Assembly (NCBI GenBank): GCA_900708905.1
Contig: CAADRB010000031.1
Location: 945,770 to 1,009,769, forward strand
DNA: 64,000 bases
Direction: 5' to 3'
Source: Hymenolepis diminuta
Taxonomy: Eukaryota > Platyhelminthes > Cestoda > Cyclophyllidea > Hymenolepididae
A program made the translations under genes and the position numbers. The notes beneath the pieces are model-generated. The model made no database searches and had not been told where the DNA came from. It saw only the letters and a program-made list of their open reading frames with translations. The first letter of the stretch is position 1. Every line of letters starts with the position of its first letter. This document shows, piece by piece, positions 11,901 to 23,438 of the stretch.

Positions 11901-14900
11901 TCCCTCAGTGGCGATCCGTTCCGGAAGAATCTTGGAGATTAAATCGACTATGGGCTGAGCAGAGGTTCCTTTAGATTTAAGCTCTTCCGTCGTGTGAAGC
12001 CAGGTTAGGAAAATGCGCATATTCTTTCTGAGGGTTTTATAGATTGAGTTGGTGGTTTTGCTAACGGATGCAGACTCGTGTTGTGAGGCCGTGTTTAGTA
12101 CTTCAGCAATGCCTGTTGGTGGAAGACAAAGGTCTGCCACGCTTTGAACGAACTGAGACATGTCTTGAGAAAGCTCCAGCAGTTGCAAAAAACGGCCAAC
12201 AAGGTGAGTTTGGAATACTTCAAATAGCTAAAATGGGGGAAATTAAAGCGCAAAATGTTTCACTTGTAGCTTTATATGTGATACCTGAGAAGGTACATTT
12301 TGATGTCTGTAGCGATTAAAGAGCTAAGAAAATTGAGTCATCTATGATACCGAAGGCTAAGAAATTCCATAGGCTCTCCTCATAAATCTCCATCTCATTG
12401 TATCTGTCACAATACATATATGTTTGCTCATCCGTACGTAATTCTATCCAAAATATTCTCATCTTATTAACGATGGCGACTCCAACAGACAAAGGGGACA
12501 GTAGAAGCAGTTCGAGGGGTTTCTTAGAGACTTAGGATACAAGGGTAAGTCTAATTTTCTACAGGGTTAATTTTTTTGTTTAATAATGTATTAAACTATT
12601 TCTTTTCATCAGATTCAATGTCTAGACATTATGTGCCCTGCTTTCCCGAAATTTCTAATTCGCGGGTTTGTGTTAAGCCCTGGGATGGATAATAACTATC
12701 GCACCCATTGTTAAGTCTAATCAAGTACCACAATAATTCTATTTATCCAAATTTCCTAATTATTCTAGATTGCGCATTCAGAATTCGACTGCTTGTGAAT
12801 ATAGATCAATAACCCAATCATTCAAGTTTGATACTACTGTCATCTAACTTTAACCTCAAAAACAAGTCTGCGAGGAACTTATTATGTCCTGATGCTAATG
12901 GATCAGTATGCTTCATTTGTGCATTTGACAAACTTAAAACTAACCTCATTAACGAACATCATAACATGGTGCCAATTTTCAGTATCTCTTGGGGTCATAG
13001 AAGATGAAAGATGGGAAAGGTAGGGAGGCAACAGGGATGGGCAGGCAAGAAGACATTCTGACACAAGTTGGCGACGCAGATTATCGGTGAATGGATTCTC
13101 CATTGGTGGTGAGAGAAGAAACCACAATAAATGTTCATTCTGTTTTCTACAAAAAGAGAAAGCATAAACCGACTTAATATGTGTAATTTTAAGGGTGATC
13201 CTCCATCTATTGCCAAAATCACACTTTATTCGCATCCTCTATGAAAATACTTTAGTTCCTCGCTCACAAAGCCACAGTGATATTTCCACTGACACACCGG
13301 CGGAAACGCTCGTGCTTACACCTGCTCTTACGCTACTCTCTCATTGTCTTTGTTCCCACACTCTCTCTTATCCGCTTGAATCCTCGTCGTGGCTTGATCA
13401 ATACATTTTGGTTAAAACAGCTCTTGGTCTTCTGCTCTAGAATTGATTAGCTGTCAGCCATTAGTTGCCGTCTTAACCCTAACAAACTAAACCAACAGTG
13501 TACACATTGAAATTGACTAATCTCCTTTAAGGAAACATCGCCAAATAAAACTGTAATAAGCATGCAAGGAGTGGACCAACGAGGTGAAATATGGGAGATC
13601 AAGGAAACGATTGGCTAGATCAGGACACATGTTCATCTTTATATATCTCACTGAATCATAGGACTTTGTTCACCAAAACAAAGTGACCAACTCAAATCGC
13701 CCTCTATACTATTCATGTTCTTTGGTCCTTATTTCCATCTTTCATAACCCTTTCCTTATCTATATGATGTCTAAATAAAGCCCAAGTTAGAACACGTTTC
13801 CCATAATATCACAAGCAGGCAACTCAAAACATGGCAATACCCTCCACTATCAGGAGATGTCTGTTCTCGGAAGACCAGTCCCTGTAGAGACGAAGAGACA
13901 AGTGGTACCAGAAGGCTATGCACGGCTTCTCGAACAAGTTCCACAGTCTGAATATTCACTTCTGCATCAGTTCGAGCGAAAGCAGATTTTTCGGAGAGTG
14001 CCTCACCTCGATATGCATAGAGGTAGCCCAGCTGTTTGAGCACGTTGCGGGTGAAGATTCGCATTCTAATTGTTTTACTGACCGTGACGTTCTCACAGAC
14101 GCCTTTACGGAGAAGACTGAGAATTAGGAGGACGTTCTCCGTCTTATCAATAAAGCATCCATTTAACAACAGACTGATGGGATCTAAAAAAGGTAAAAAA
14201 AAGAAAAGTTGTGCACTAATAAATATAGTCAAGCACCTATCATTCACATTAATCGTTTTAAATTTCTACACTATATTACCAAATATCACACCTAAATCAG
14301 TAAAAGAACAGATGTAATTAATAAAACGAAGAACGGACAGTCCCACTCTCATCAACCAGGTTGTTTGCGTTGGTTAAATTATTAAGCAGAGATGTTTGAT
14401 CAAGGAATAGATACATTAATCTTAATTTAGCATTTTCATACTAAACTGGACGATAGTTTACGTTTGACTGTAGGTCAGTGGGTCTAGGTGTCGCTGAGGT
14501 ATGATGGTGTTAAAAATGAGACTAGGAAAAATGATATTCAAATGGCGTCTTTATGATAGACAGAAGGTGGCCATCATCTGAAGAAAACTAACAACCGGTG
14601 AAATTTGCTGCCTGAGAAGTTTTATATGAAATATAAAGTATAAGCTAAGAACAAAGGCAGGTAGTTTCAGCATTGATGAATCACACGAAGAAATGTAAAG
14701 AACAGCCTAACTCACACCTTTAAAAGCCATTAAACCTCGATTCCAAAAATTCTGAGACACTAGCTTTCAATAGCCAGTCACGAGAATATAAAAGATACGA
14801 AAATCGGAATCAGAAGCAGTAACAGTTAAGTATTGAGTCTAACTGATCCCTTCGAAAGTTATGAAATTCAAATTCAAATCTCCAGTAAAATAAAAGTTCA

Positions 14901-15625
14901 GAATAATCATTTAGATAAAATAAACAGTTGATCCTTTGGCGATATTTCTGTAAGAAATGATAACTAACTTTTGGCTTCAAGAAGTTCTCTGATGAGGAGA
15001 TTGTTACCAGAAAACAGGAATGAAGCAATAAAATTGATAAAACACGTCCGAACATCAATTGCATCCTTAGTGTTGCGCCTTCGAGCGATTTGAATCCAAT
15101 CTGGGTGTTCAAAATTGACACTACGTAGAAGACTTCGACCGAGTAAAAGAGGGTCAGCTGAAACGACTGCTGAAAGAAGTTGTAAAGAGGCCTTGGTAGC
15201 CTCTGCACTACTATGAGGTTTGAGAGCGCGGAAACAGGATGATAAAGGGGCATCCTCTAAGAGGCCTTCAGCTAAACGTCTACCGACCTCGCCATATACA
15301 TCACTGAGGTCTTTTCGAGTCCGGATGATAATTATTGCAAGAACTTTGAATATAACAGCAAGTTCATTGGACTTCCTGTCAAATCCGGTTCCAAGGAGAG
15401 AAAGGAGCTCTTCCCCCGTGGATTCTGATAAATATTCTTTGACGACATCCTCATCTGATTCTTCAATCTGCTTAAGGAAAAAGGCCAAATCTAAAATGCC
15501 GATGATGACCTAATAATATTGAGTTTACCTGTTGGATTTGAAGTCAGTTGAGCAAATTTAGTCCTTTTAGGAGGTCTAACGTCTTCCTCAAATTCTTCAT
15601 TAAGGGATCTAGGGCACCGCGTCAT
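5983..15625 (-). CDS. URB1: URB1/NPA1 nucleolar pre-60S assembly protein, at least 17 exons
   Basis: URB1 (yeast Npa1) is a large helical-repeat scaffold acting in the nucleolus on early pre-60S particles. Exons, 5' to 3' on the minus strand: 15529-15625 (ATG at 15625), 14969-15490, 13796-14183, 12945-13146, 11720-12227, 11172-11678, 11066-11129, an unresolved stretch, then 9872-10055, 9597-9666, 9457-9550, 8616-8848, 8373-8544, 7634-7740, 7406-7549, 6311-6423, 6109-6237 and 5983-6040 (TGA). Family signatures: NTKDAIDVRTCFINFIASFL near the N-terminus, NQYDPCFLLPQFLHYLL, VPDFIRMIFS and RVERQWIFKLC toward the C-terminus. Intron phases fit at every junction except between 9872-10055 and 9597-9666, where a phase mismatch suggests a missed mini-exon or another donor. 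Recovered length is about 1,190 residues plus perhaps 150 unresolved, well below the roughly 2,270 of human URB1. Introns include ones of 38, 41, 42 and 46 bp. Confidence 0.9.
7960..8240. repeat. Dispersed repeat in a URB1 intron, related to 60120-60200 and 40030-40090
   Basis: TTGACTAGATCACATCTTAG at 8009 recurs with three changes at about 60129. A following GGGGGAAGTCAAT at about 8068 recurs at about 40034. The two parts suggest one interspersed family with fragments at three places. No coding frame is visible. Confidence 0.35.
10284..10880 (-). other. Unresolved URB1 middle: probable exons
   Basis: Several minus-strand frames here look coding. 10520-10284 contains MSQKFPLFMTCLLNY and VKQTAKTAILYFVRMDVFR. 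10559-10500 gives FLLLALLITGLAIDDLVDVL in another frame. About 10850-10730 gives AYLNSLNLVFRSIDVIEY after a plausible CGTGTAG acceptor. I could not join them to exon 11066-11129 (phase 2) or to exon 9872-10055 (which needs phase 2) without guessing, so they are listed separately. RNA reads across 9.9-11.1 kb would settle the structure. Confidence 0.45.
13195..13460. repeat. Dispersed repeat in a URB1 intron, related to the minus strand of 58440-58720
   Basis: The segment holding ATATTTCCACTGACACAC, CGCTCGT, CTCTCTTA and CGTGGC matches the complement of about 58480-58590 in the same order with moderate divergence. The open frames at both sites (13195-13440 plus, 58848-58369 minus) are low-complexity and look like by-products of the repeat, not genes. 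Confidence 0.4.
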
Positions 15626-18264
15626 TTTTATTTGCGATTGAAACTAAAAATGAATGCAAACAAGAAAATTTATTTAAGGAATCTAAAAATGGGTTTCAAT
15701 AATTACGAACAAAAACTAAGAAGAGAATTCCAAACTGAACCTTTAGATGCACATGTTATACACACGTACCGTGAGACAGATAACATAACTCTTAAAAAAT
15801 AAAACTTTTTTGCGTTAAATATAATTAATTATATCAATTTTGGTAAAAATCTCAAAAAATTAAATCGTGAATATATATCGCTCAAAATTCAACTATCATT
15901 TATTTCTGAAATCCATCTTTTGTTAGGTTAATCATATTTTCTTCTCTAATGAATAAAAGACTCGTACTATCAAATTGTCCTAAAAAATAATATTGCTAAA
16001 AAAATAATGCTAGCTTTGAATTACTTTTACAGTAAAATCTCCTTAACATTTCAATTTTTTATTGTAAATAAAATTCCTTATGGTAACTTACAAATAGAGG
16101 TTAAAATTTACAACTTCGGGCAGTTAGTAGAACATTTCTTATGCCTATCAATGTCTGCAAAAAGTGAATGAGATGATTCCTCATTTTACTTAATATTTGA
16201 TATGCTTTATGTGATATAACTGTATTGAATAGGGGCTCAAACAATTCCTTTATTGTGATTTATTAGATTTATCTCATCGTCAGTTCGATAAATTTAAATA
16301 TTTTGTTTACTCTCTAAAGAGAAAATTTTATTTCTATTATTATTGTTAGTATTGACATAGTGACTATTCGAGCATGCTCACCATATGCTCCCATGTTTGT
16401 TGTGCATTTTAAATTATTTTGGTATCATAAATTCATTCATTTTACTAGTAAAGTAAATGTTACTCTAATTTTAAAAGTGTATCATACATCTCAGTGAATT
16501 TTTGCATTTCTCCTGGAGGTATATAATAAAACTGAACATTAACCGAATCTGGCTGAGTATCTGCAAAATACCTCGCAATAAATCCGACTAATCCCACAAT
16601 TTGGTATTACATATTTATCAAATTCACTGTCTACGCAAGATGCCGTGGCAAGTCATTTTTACGGCTAGTAGCTCGATTATCCCTAAATGTATTTTTAAGA
16701 TATCCTCATAATATGTCAATATTTTCTCAACTATGATATTTTTGACAAATAAAATCAAAAAGCTATTTGCATATATGAATTTTGTAGCATTTGAAGTGTG
16801 ATGAAAATTCAAAGAAAGTTATTCAACGGGGACATGTCAATGGCCTGCTGTCTTATGTGAAGTGAAAGAAACATGCATGTTCATTCATTATAAGTTAATT
16901 ATGTTAACTGTCCTTTTTTAAATAGATTAATTACTAAGACAAACCTGGCCTTAATTAAATTCTAATATATATTTTACATCCTTACAGGTTATTGTCTCAA
17001 TAAATTATATCACTTTAAATACTGATTTAAAGTATTTATTCAATCATTACTGACTCTAAATTGGATATGCAGCATAGATTCATTTTTTCAGTAACATAGT
17101 AGTGATAAAACTGGCGTGAATTCATTGGAACGGACTTGATCGAACCAGCTTTCATAATCACGTTATGATAATTAATCGAACGCCTTTTCAAGCACCACGA
17201 AATTTAAAATTCAAATCAATAAGTCAACATTAGCAAGACATACGAAATCAAAAATTGCCAAACTCAGTCAGTGTTTCCAAAAAAGGAGCGTTTAGAATCT
17301 TAAACAGAATATGATACTAACACGGGTTTGCTAATATGGCACCCGATAACTGCCCAACCTTAAATTTCCGCTGTTAATACTCACTAAAGTTTGCTCAATT
17401 GAATTAGGAAAATGTCATGCAATATCACAAGCTTTAAAAGAAAACACATTTTGATGGGGTAATAATCTGCCCTTCTCTGTAGGATACCGTAACGGACTCT
17501 CAGATTCCCTAAGACGTTGCACTAGTCACAAACACGGTCCGACAACACTGCAATACAAAACGATCCCAACCACTATTTCAACACAAGACGCACGCATCCG
17601 TATCGATAGGTAGATTTATATTATGCGTCATTTACAACCGTAATGTAAATAAATTCGTTCGGATAAAAGGGAATTAAAAGGAGGAAAATAAAGAATCTTA
17701 CACATTAGAGTTATTTTGGGAAAAATATTATTCTCTCATATGTAACAGATGGATTTATTGATTTATTGACATAGTGAACTCCTTTGCAATAAAGTCGGGA
17801 AGTGAACCACAATAATCGTTTTTTTTACAGAAAGCATATATTTTTTTAAACAGGCAAACATCTTAAAATATATTCATAAGAAATCATTTTATTTCAAACT
17901 AAGGAAACCGAGATTTAAATAAGTTATCGTTGCCTCATTAGGATAGATTTGTAAGAGATAAATTTATAAAATTTTATCAAGGAAAACCAACATACGCCTT
18001 TTTATTTGAATTGTACATGCTCCCGACCTGTGAATCACAAAAATATTGAATATTACTAAATCTTAGAACCGCATTATTGTACATGAAATCGAAAAAAAAA
18101 TTTTAGAAAGTAACCAAATTTCATAATCTTAATCAATTCACTCAATGCCTAATTATTTATCTGGAATGAAATTATTGATTCTGATACGTATAATTTTGCA
18201 TATGTTTCGAGTCCTCAAGTTTCAAGGTCGATCCACTTTGAGCTCGTTCTCGCAGTTCCGCAGA
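15626..18264. other. Divergent intergenic region between URB1 and GPX
   Basis: About 2.6 kb separates the two start codons, which point away from each other. It is AT-rich with no convincing exon. The last 60 bases before the GPX ATG (about 18205-18264) are visibly richer in G and C and are the likely core promoter and 5' UTR. A dispersed repeat occupies about 17480-17720. Confidence 0.5.
17480..17720. repeat. Dispersed repeat family, copy 1 of 3
   Basis: The core AATAAATTCGTTCGGATAAA followed by GGAATTAAAAGGAGGAA is shared with about 60905-60945 and, more diverged, 63030-63075. A preceding part (GATTTATATTA then GTCATTT and CAAC) is shared with the 60.8 kb copy. All are AT-rich and non-coding. 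The order and length of shared blocks suggest an interspersed element of at least 200 bp. No family name can be given. Confidence 0.45.
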
Positions 18265-19012
18265 ATGGTAGGGGGCGCGTGGTTGCGATATTGAGTTGCT
18301 TATTTTACATTTCATTTACATTTGTATCGGTGTTCGTATAATCTTTAAAATACATACTTTTATTTGTAGGCTTCATCGGAAGTCAATTTTTACTCATTTG
18401 AGGCTCTTGACATTGATGGAAACAATGTCTCTATGGAGAAGTATAGAGGCAAGGTAGTACTCGTTGTAAACGTTGCTACCGAATGAGGTTTAACGAAGAA
18501 GAATTATGCCCAGCTGCAAGAACTGTATACCCGATATAGCAGCCGAGGCCTCAGCATTCTTGGATTCCCGTGTAATCAATTTGGGAAACAGGAACCTGGA
18601 ACCAATGCTGAAATTAAAGAGACAGCGTTAAACAAATTTGGAGTCACATTTGATATGTTCAGCAAAATTGACGTAAATGGTTCCACTGGGCATCCTCTTT
18701 TCCTCTATCTTCAGAAAGCCCTTAAAGGCACTTTGTACGAGTAAGCTCGAGTCTCACAAATGTCATTCTATTCCTTTCTGAATTTGATCTGATGCATGAA
18801 ACCGTTTACTTATAGTTCGATTAAGTGGAATTTCACCAAATTCCTTATTGATCGAAATGGTATCCCCCAAAATCGTTATTCACCTACAACTGATCCTCTG
18901 GTAAGTATCGATTTCTATTTTTTATCGACCATTCGTTTTCTGTGCTCTTATCTTAAATTCGAACTTTTTGTTAATTTAGTCCTTTGAGAATGACATAGAG
19001 GACCTTCTTTAA
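18265..19012 (+). CDS. GPX4: GPX4-type phospholipid hydroperoxide glutathione peroxidase, selenoprotein
   Basis: Reduces phospholipid and other hydroperoxides using glutathione or thioredoxin-like donors. Exons: ATG at 18265-18267, immediately followed by a 102-bp GT-AG intron; 18370-18740; 18816-18900; 18980-19012 (TAA). Phases are continuous. The catalytic site reads [18 protein letters not shown], with U encoded by the in-frame TGA at 18484-18486. Other family marks are [26 protein letters not shown] and [14 protein letters not shown], the last carrying the active-site Trp; Gln is in FPCNQFG. The protein is about 173 residues, normal for monomeric GPX4 without the tetramer loop. A SECIS element lies 94 bases after the stop. 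The ATG-only first exon is inferred from signals; trans-splicing at 18370 or another start exon is possible. Confidence 0.92.
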
Positions 19013-19094
19013 AGCTTCCGAGAAAGGGTATTCAGTTCGAACCTTCTTTTCCATCTATCTTATCCCCAATTATTGAGGTTTATTGAGAAGATAT

Positions 19095-19165
19095 CCGTGT
19101 CGCCTATGACGAGGTTAGTGGAAAGCCATCTTGCGGCCTCACTAGTTTCTGATGCACTCTGCAAA
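19095..19165 (+). promoter_or_regulatory. SECIS element in the GPX 3' UTR
   Basis: The quartet strands are ATGA at 19106-19109 and TGAT at 19150-19153. Between them GAGGTTAGTG (19111-19120) pairs with CACTAGTTTC (19140-19149), with G-U wobbles, giving about ten base pairs. The apical loop begins GAAAG, supplying the conserved unpaired AA at 19122-19124. Below the quartet GTGT can pair with GCAC across a small internal loop. Spacing between quartet and loop fits eukaryotic SECIS rules. It directs selenocysteine insertion at the UGA at 18484. Confidence 0.85.
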
Positions 19166-19278
19166 TTGGGTATGCTTTGTGGAGTTGACGCGTTTACTCA
19201 ATTACCTCCCTTCTCTCCTCTGTCCCACTTTGTCCCTCGAGCTGAGCCCTTCTTTTTTTCATTAATTTTCATTAAATC

Positions 19279-19296
19279 AATAAATTTGTTAATAAA
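19279..19296 (+). terminator. Tandem polyadenylation signals of GPX
   Basis: AATAAA occurs at 19279-19284 and again at 19291-19296, about 270-280 bases after the GPX stop and downstream of the SECIS, so the SECIS would be retained in the mRNA. Confidence 0.7.
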
Positions 19297-19324
19297 GATT
19301 GTATTGTTTGATATTATATTATGA

Positions 19325-22300
19325 TGGTGCAAACTGTCTCAAAAATCAATGGTAAAAGTGGTACTAGTAGTTAACTGTCACAGCTGTTGACGTTTTAAAT
19401 CGTTACAATCGATCAGATTTGTCAGTATTTGATTTGTTCTCGGTTAATTATTACCTTTATATAGAATTTATATTGGTATTTGTGAGTTAGTGTAGGGGTA
19501 ACTTTAAAACACAGTTGTGTAATAATAGATCATTACTATAGTTTATACTTAGCAATGATTATCAATATAATACTAAGCAATGGGGTAATGATTATGACTT
19601 AATCAGGTTCCACATTAGTTACAGATACCATTTGTTGGCACACTTAAAATCGGAACTGACCGTACTGTTGTAGCTTGTAACTTGAACAGATTAACATTGT
19701 CATTCGTAGCTGGAGTGTCCTCTCAATCATTAATTAATCAATTAATAACGTTAGCGCTGTGCATTCACTGAGTAAATGATTATCTAAATCGCTTGCAAAG
19801 TGATTTTCTGAGATCAAAAAACCATGGCATGCATACGTAAACTGCGATTTTTTCTTCAATACCATCCATGTTTTTAAGACTCATACGCCGTTGTCCACTT
19901 GTGAAGTTATACTCGTGAATGTTGGTCAGGTGGTCAAAACTAACGCCGATATATGTTATAAGGACTTTGAAATGCTATCCATGATATTTAAATTGGCACG
20001 CTTTTTATATTCTACCTTAATTTAGGTCTTGTCCTAAAAAATTCCTCTTTTGTTGATGAGCTGCTGGACTATGTAAGACATACCCCCAAAAAGCGGTCTC
20101 TTTCTTTATTAACCAAAAAAGATGACTCATTTGCGCTAATGAATTGACGCTCTGGAATAGGGGTTTAAGCGTCCCAGTAAGCGGTAAAACGCGGAAATCG
20201 CATGTCAGCGATTTTAAAAGTGCCAGGTACATAACTATTGCTACTATTCGAATTGCATGCTACAATCGTGAGGTTAAAACCTTTTAATATCAGAAATTGT
20301 ACTTCAGTTTTCAAAGAGATGATTGACAAAGAAAAAATTACTTCAAAACGCGAAGTTGATTTCCCGGCAATTGGTAGAATAAATAATGACAGGTTGAATT
20401 AATAAGCATATATGTGAAACACAAACTATATAATGTGACAGGTGGTACGATATTTTTTTCTACACAGAAATGCTTCTTTTTCTCAAGATTAATATTAACA
20501 AAATTTTAATCTGAAAACAAAGTTGTGTAATATAAGTGGAGCTTCAGATGTCAATAACGTGCAAATATTCTTTTGAATTCTGTGTATTAAATTCGTTAAA
20601 TTATGATCTGCAGTCACTAATTTAACCTTTGCTACAGTGTGAGAAAGAAAAATTTATTTATTCTTTTGATAACTTCATCTACCAATTAACGACCAACGTG
20701 CATTCAGTTTGTTGAGATACCTTAAATTCGTTTTAACACATGGACGTTTGTTAAATCATATGCCGAGAGTCGGATATTATATTAAGTCTAACAGTATTAA
20801 CGTTTGGAGATATTTACCTCAGTAGGTCTTAGTCACCGCTCCTCATTTCGATTTCAATAGATAGAGAAACATTATGCTGGCTTGAATCAGTGGAGCTTGA
20901 CATTATAAATACTTAATTCCAAACAAAAGGATATTTTCGAAAATAAATAAAGTCGATTTATTGATATTTGGGAAAAGTGAAGACCTGCAGAGAAAAGATG
21001 TGTGCAGAAACTGCGGCGACACGAAAATATTAAAAAATTAATGATCTTTTAGCTATAAATTTTTTATCTTAATCGTAAGACTATCTACCAGGTCATAATT
21101 AAGTTGCAAAAAATTTGGGGAAAATTATTTAAATGATGAGTCAAAACAAACGGAGGAATAAAATAATATTGTACTGCATTTCGTCATTCGCATGACCCCA
21201 CGGTTTTGAAAATGGGTAGCAATAATCGAAAAGCGAGTTAACATTAATTTTAATAATGCCATGGGGTTATTCATTCTTAATATTCTCAGTAAAGGGAAAT
21301 AGTATCACATTTGGGATAGTACATTTTTTAGATCATAAGAGTATATTGAAATTTTTGAAAACGGTGATCGATAGAAGTACGTAAATTAAATTAATCCAAG
21401 TGATGGCTCGATTATTAGTATTGACTCATTAATTTTTCCACTAAACAATGTCTGAATACAATATCTTTTGACAATTTCGATTTTATTTATTTAGAAATTG
21501 TCTGGAGCATACAAGTGGGATCATTTACGATTACCTTTTCTGAGCTTTGACGTTTTTTATGTAACTTTTATTTTGCGGTATTCAGCTCTGAAAGTTATAT
21601 CCGTGAAAACATTTTCTCTTCATTTCGTCAGATAATAAAAAAAAGTGGTTGCATGATCAAATTCTTCTCTACACGCGTGAGTTGAGCTTTTTAACGTCTA
21701 ATTAGGTCAAATTTATTCGAAACAATTGGCAAGAAAACCCTGGCAAACCTAGCAGTACTCAGAAACATAAATGTGTACTATTTTTCCATTTGAGTTCTCA
21801 TGAAAAACCTACATGTTAAGGTAAATCAGCAGCACGACGCCAAAATACAATAAAATACTTCATTTAATTGAATGTGTCTATAAAGTAAAAATAATACTTT
21901 CAGCATTTAGAGTTGAATGGGATGATATTGCAATGAAATCTCGTTTTGAATGAAATGTCCATATTTTTAAAATATTTATTGAATTTTTTCACCTTTTACG
22001 GCTCAGGATTTATCACCCGCTGTGTTTTTCCGGTGATAAGTTGCCGGCCCCTGGGTTTTAGTATATTTCAAAGTGGAGATAAGTGTTAGGGTGGATACAC
22101 ATGTTGATATGTTTTTAAAAGATCAGGCTTAAAGGTTCCTTCTCTCTAGGCTGGCATGACTGTCGTTACTGATCAAACAGACTTAGGATAAACGGCGAAA
22201 TTCGGGTTAATTTTAAATTTGTTTATTGTATGCCGATAGAACTTTTTTTCTCCTTTTAAAAGTTTAAAATCATCAGATCACATGGTCCATATAAGATGAT

Positions 22301-23438
22301 CTTCGAGACTTCACAAGTAGATTCTTTTATTAACAAAAGTACTGTAGATTTAAATAAACTAAAGTACTGTCTTCATTTCATATGATGTTTCGCCATTTTG
22401 CAACCATTCGATTAGGCAAATAATGTACTATAATATCAGAGAATCTTTCAAATAAAATTAACCATGAAATTTAGTCCAAAACCCTCCTTATCTAAAGGGA
22501 TATATAATTCATTACTCAATATGTTTTCTCTATGTGCAGTCAATAACTAATACTTAATTGTAAAATGGAAAAAGTCTAACATAATTTGAGTTTAAAAGTG
22601 AATGCAGGAAAAGATTAACCGGCTTCAGCAATGGTGCCAACAGATGCCATTCTCAGTTATAAAAATCTATCCTCCATTAATCTAATGAGTTCTAACGCCA
22701 CGTCTAACCTCTAAAATCGTGAAAATTTGCAAATTTAAAGGATTTCCCGAATGATAAAGAGCTATTAAAGTTCAAGCTGAAGGAAACTATACTAAATCCA
22801 GGCGCTTTGTGTGTAGTTACGCCGGAAACGTGTCGTTTGATATTAAAGTATATGGTTCTCGAGTCAACAAGGCCTAAACAAAGTATTCAAAGAGTATTCT
22901 AGTTATTAACAAATTAATCATGAGAAATTTCTCCACTGCGGAAACTTGCTATTTTGACCATATGGTCTGTGTTGATGATGACCCAAATTATTGTGGTGTC
23001 CTAAAGTTGCACGACCTTGTCCTGTGATTTTATTTGTAAGAATGAAACTTAGATCTGATTTTGGAAATAGTTCTTGATTTATTTAAAAAATAAGTTAGAA
23101 ACCAGTTTTGATTTAATATGAAATCTCAAAAGTTAAAATATGAGGAATGCTATTAAAGCTCAGAGTACTTTAATACTGTCCGTCGAAATATAGACACCTG
23201 GCTTATCAGTGGAATACCTGTCATTAGGAAGAGACCGATGTCTTATTGATTGATAGAATGAAGCGGTGAAGGAAGACTGAAAGATAAATTGATGACGTTA
23301 AACTTTCAGTAATGTACATTTCATTCTAAATGAATGAAGCAATAAAAGCTTGTAAACGCGTAGTTTTTTCTAATAACACAATTTCGGCACTGTTTCTAGT
23401 CCGTTTTGAATAATTTTGACCTACTTGTTCACTACGTA
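19325..23438. other. Long AT-rich spacer, nothing recognised
   Basis: No frame shows a family motif. One perfect 8-bp inverted repeat (TTATCACC at 22010-22017, GGTGATAA at 22032-22039) could form a hairpin with a 14-base loop; it has no supporting context. Confidence 0.5.

Noticed and set aside
18484..18486. Premature stop making GPX a pseudogene
   Set aside because: The TGA is at the exact selenocysteine position, flanking codons are conserved, and a SECIS-like hairpin follows in the 3' UTR.
18788..18805. Hammerhead-like CTGATG...GAAAC in GPX intron 2
   Set aside because: The seventh core base is C, not A, and no flanking stems pair.
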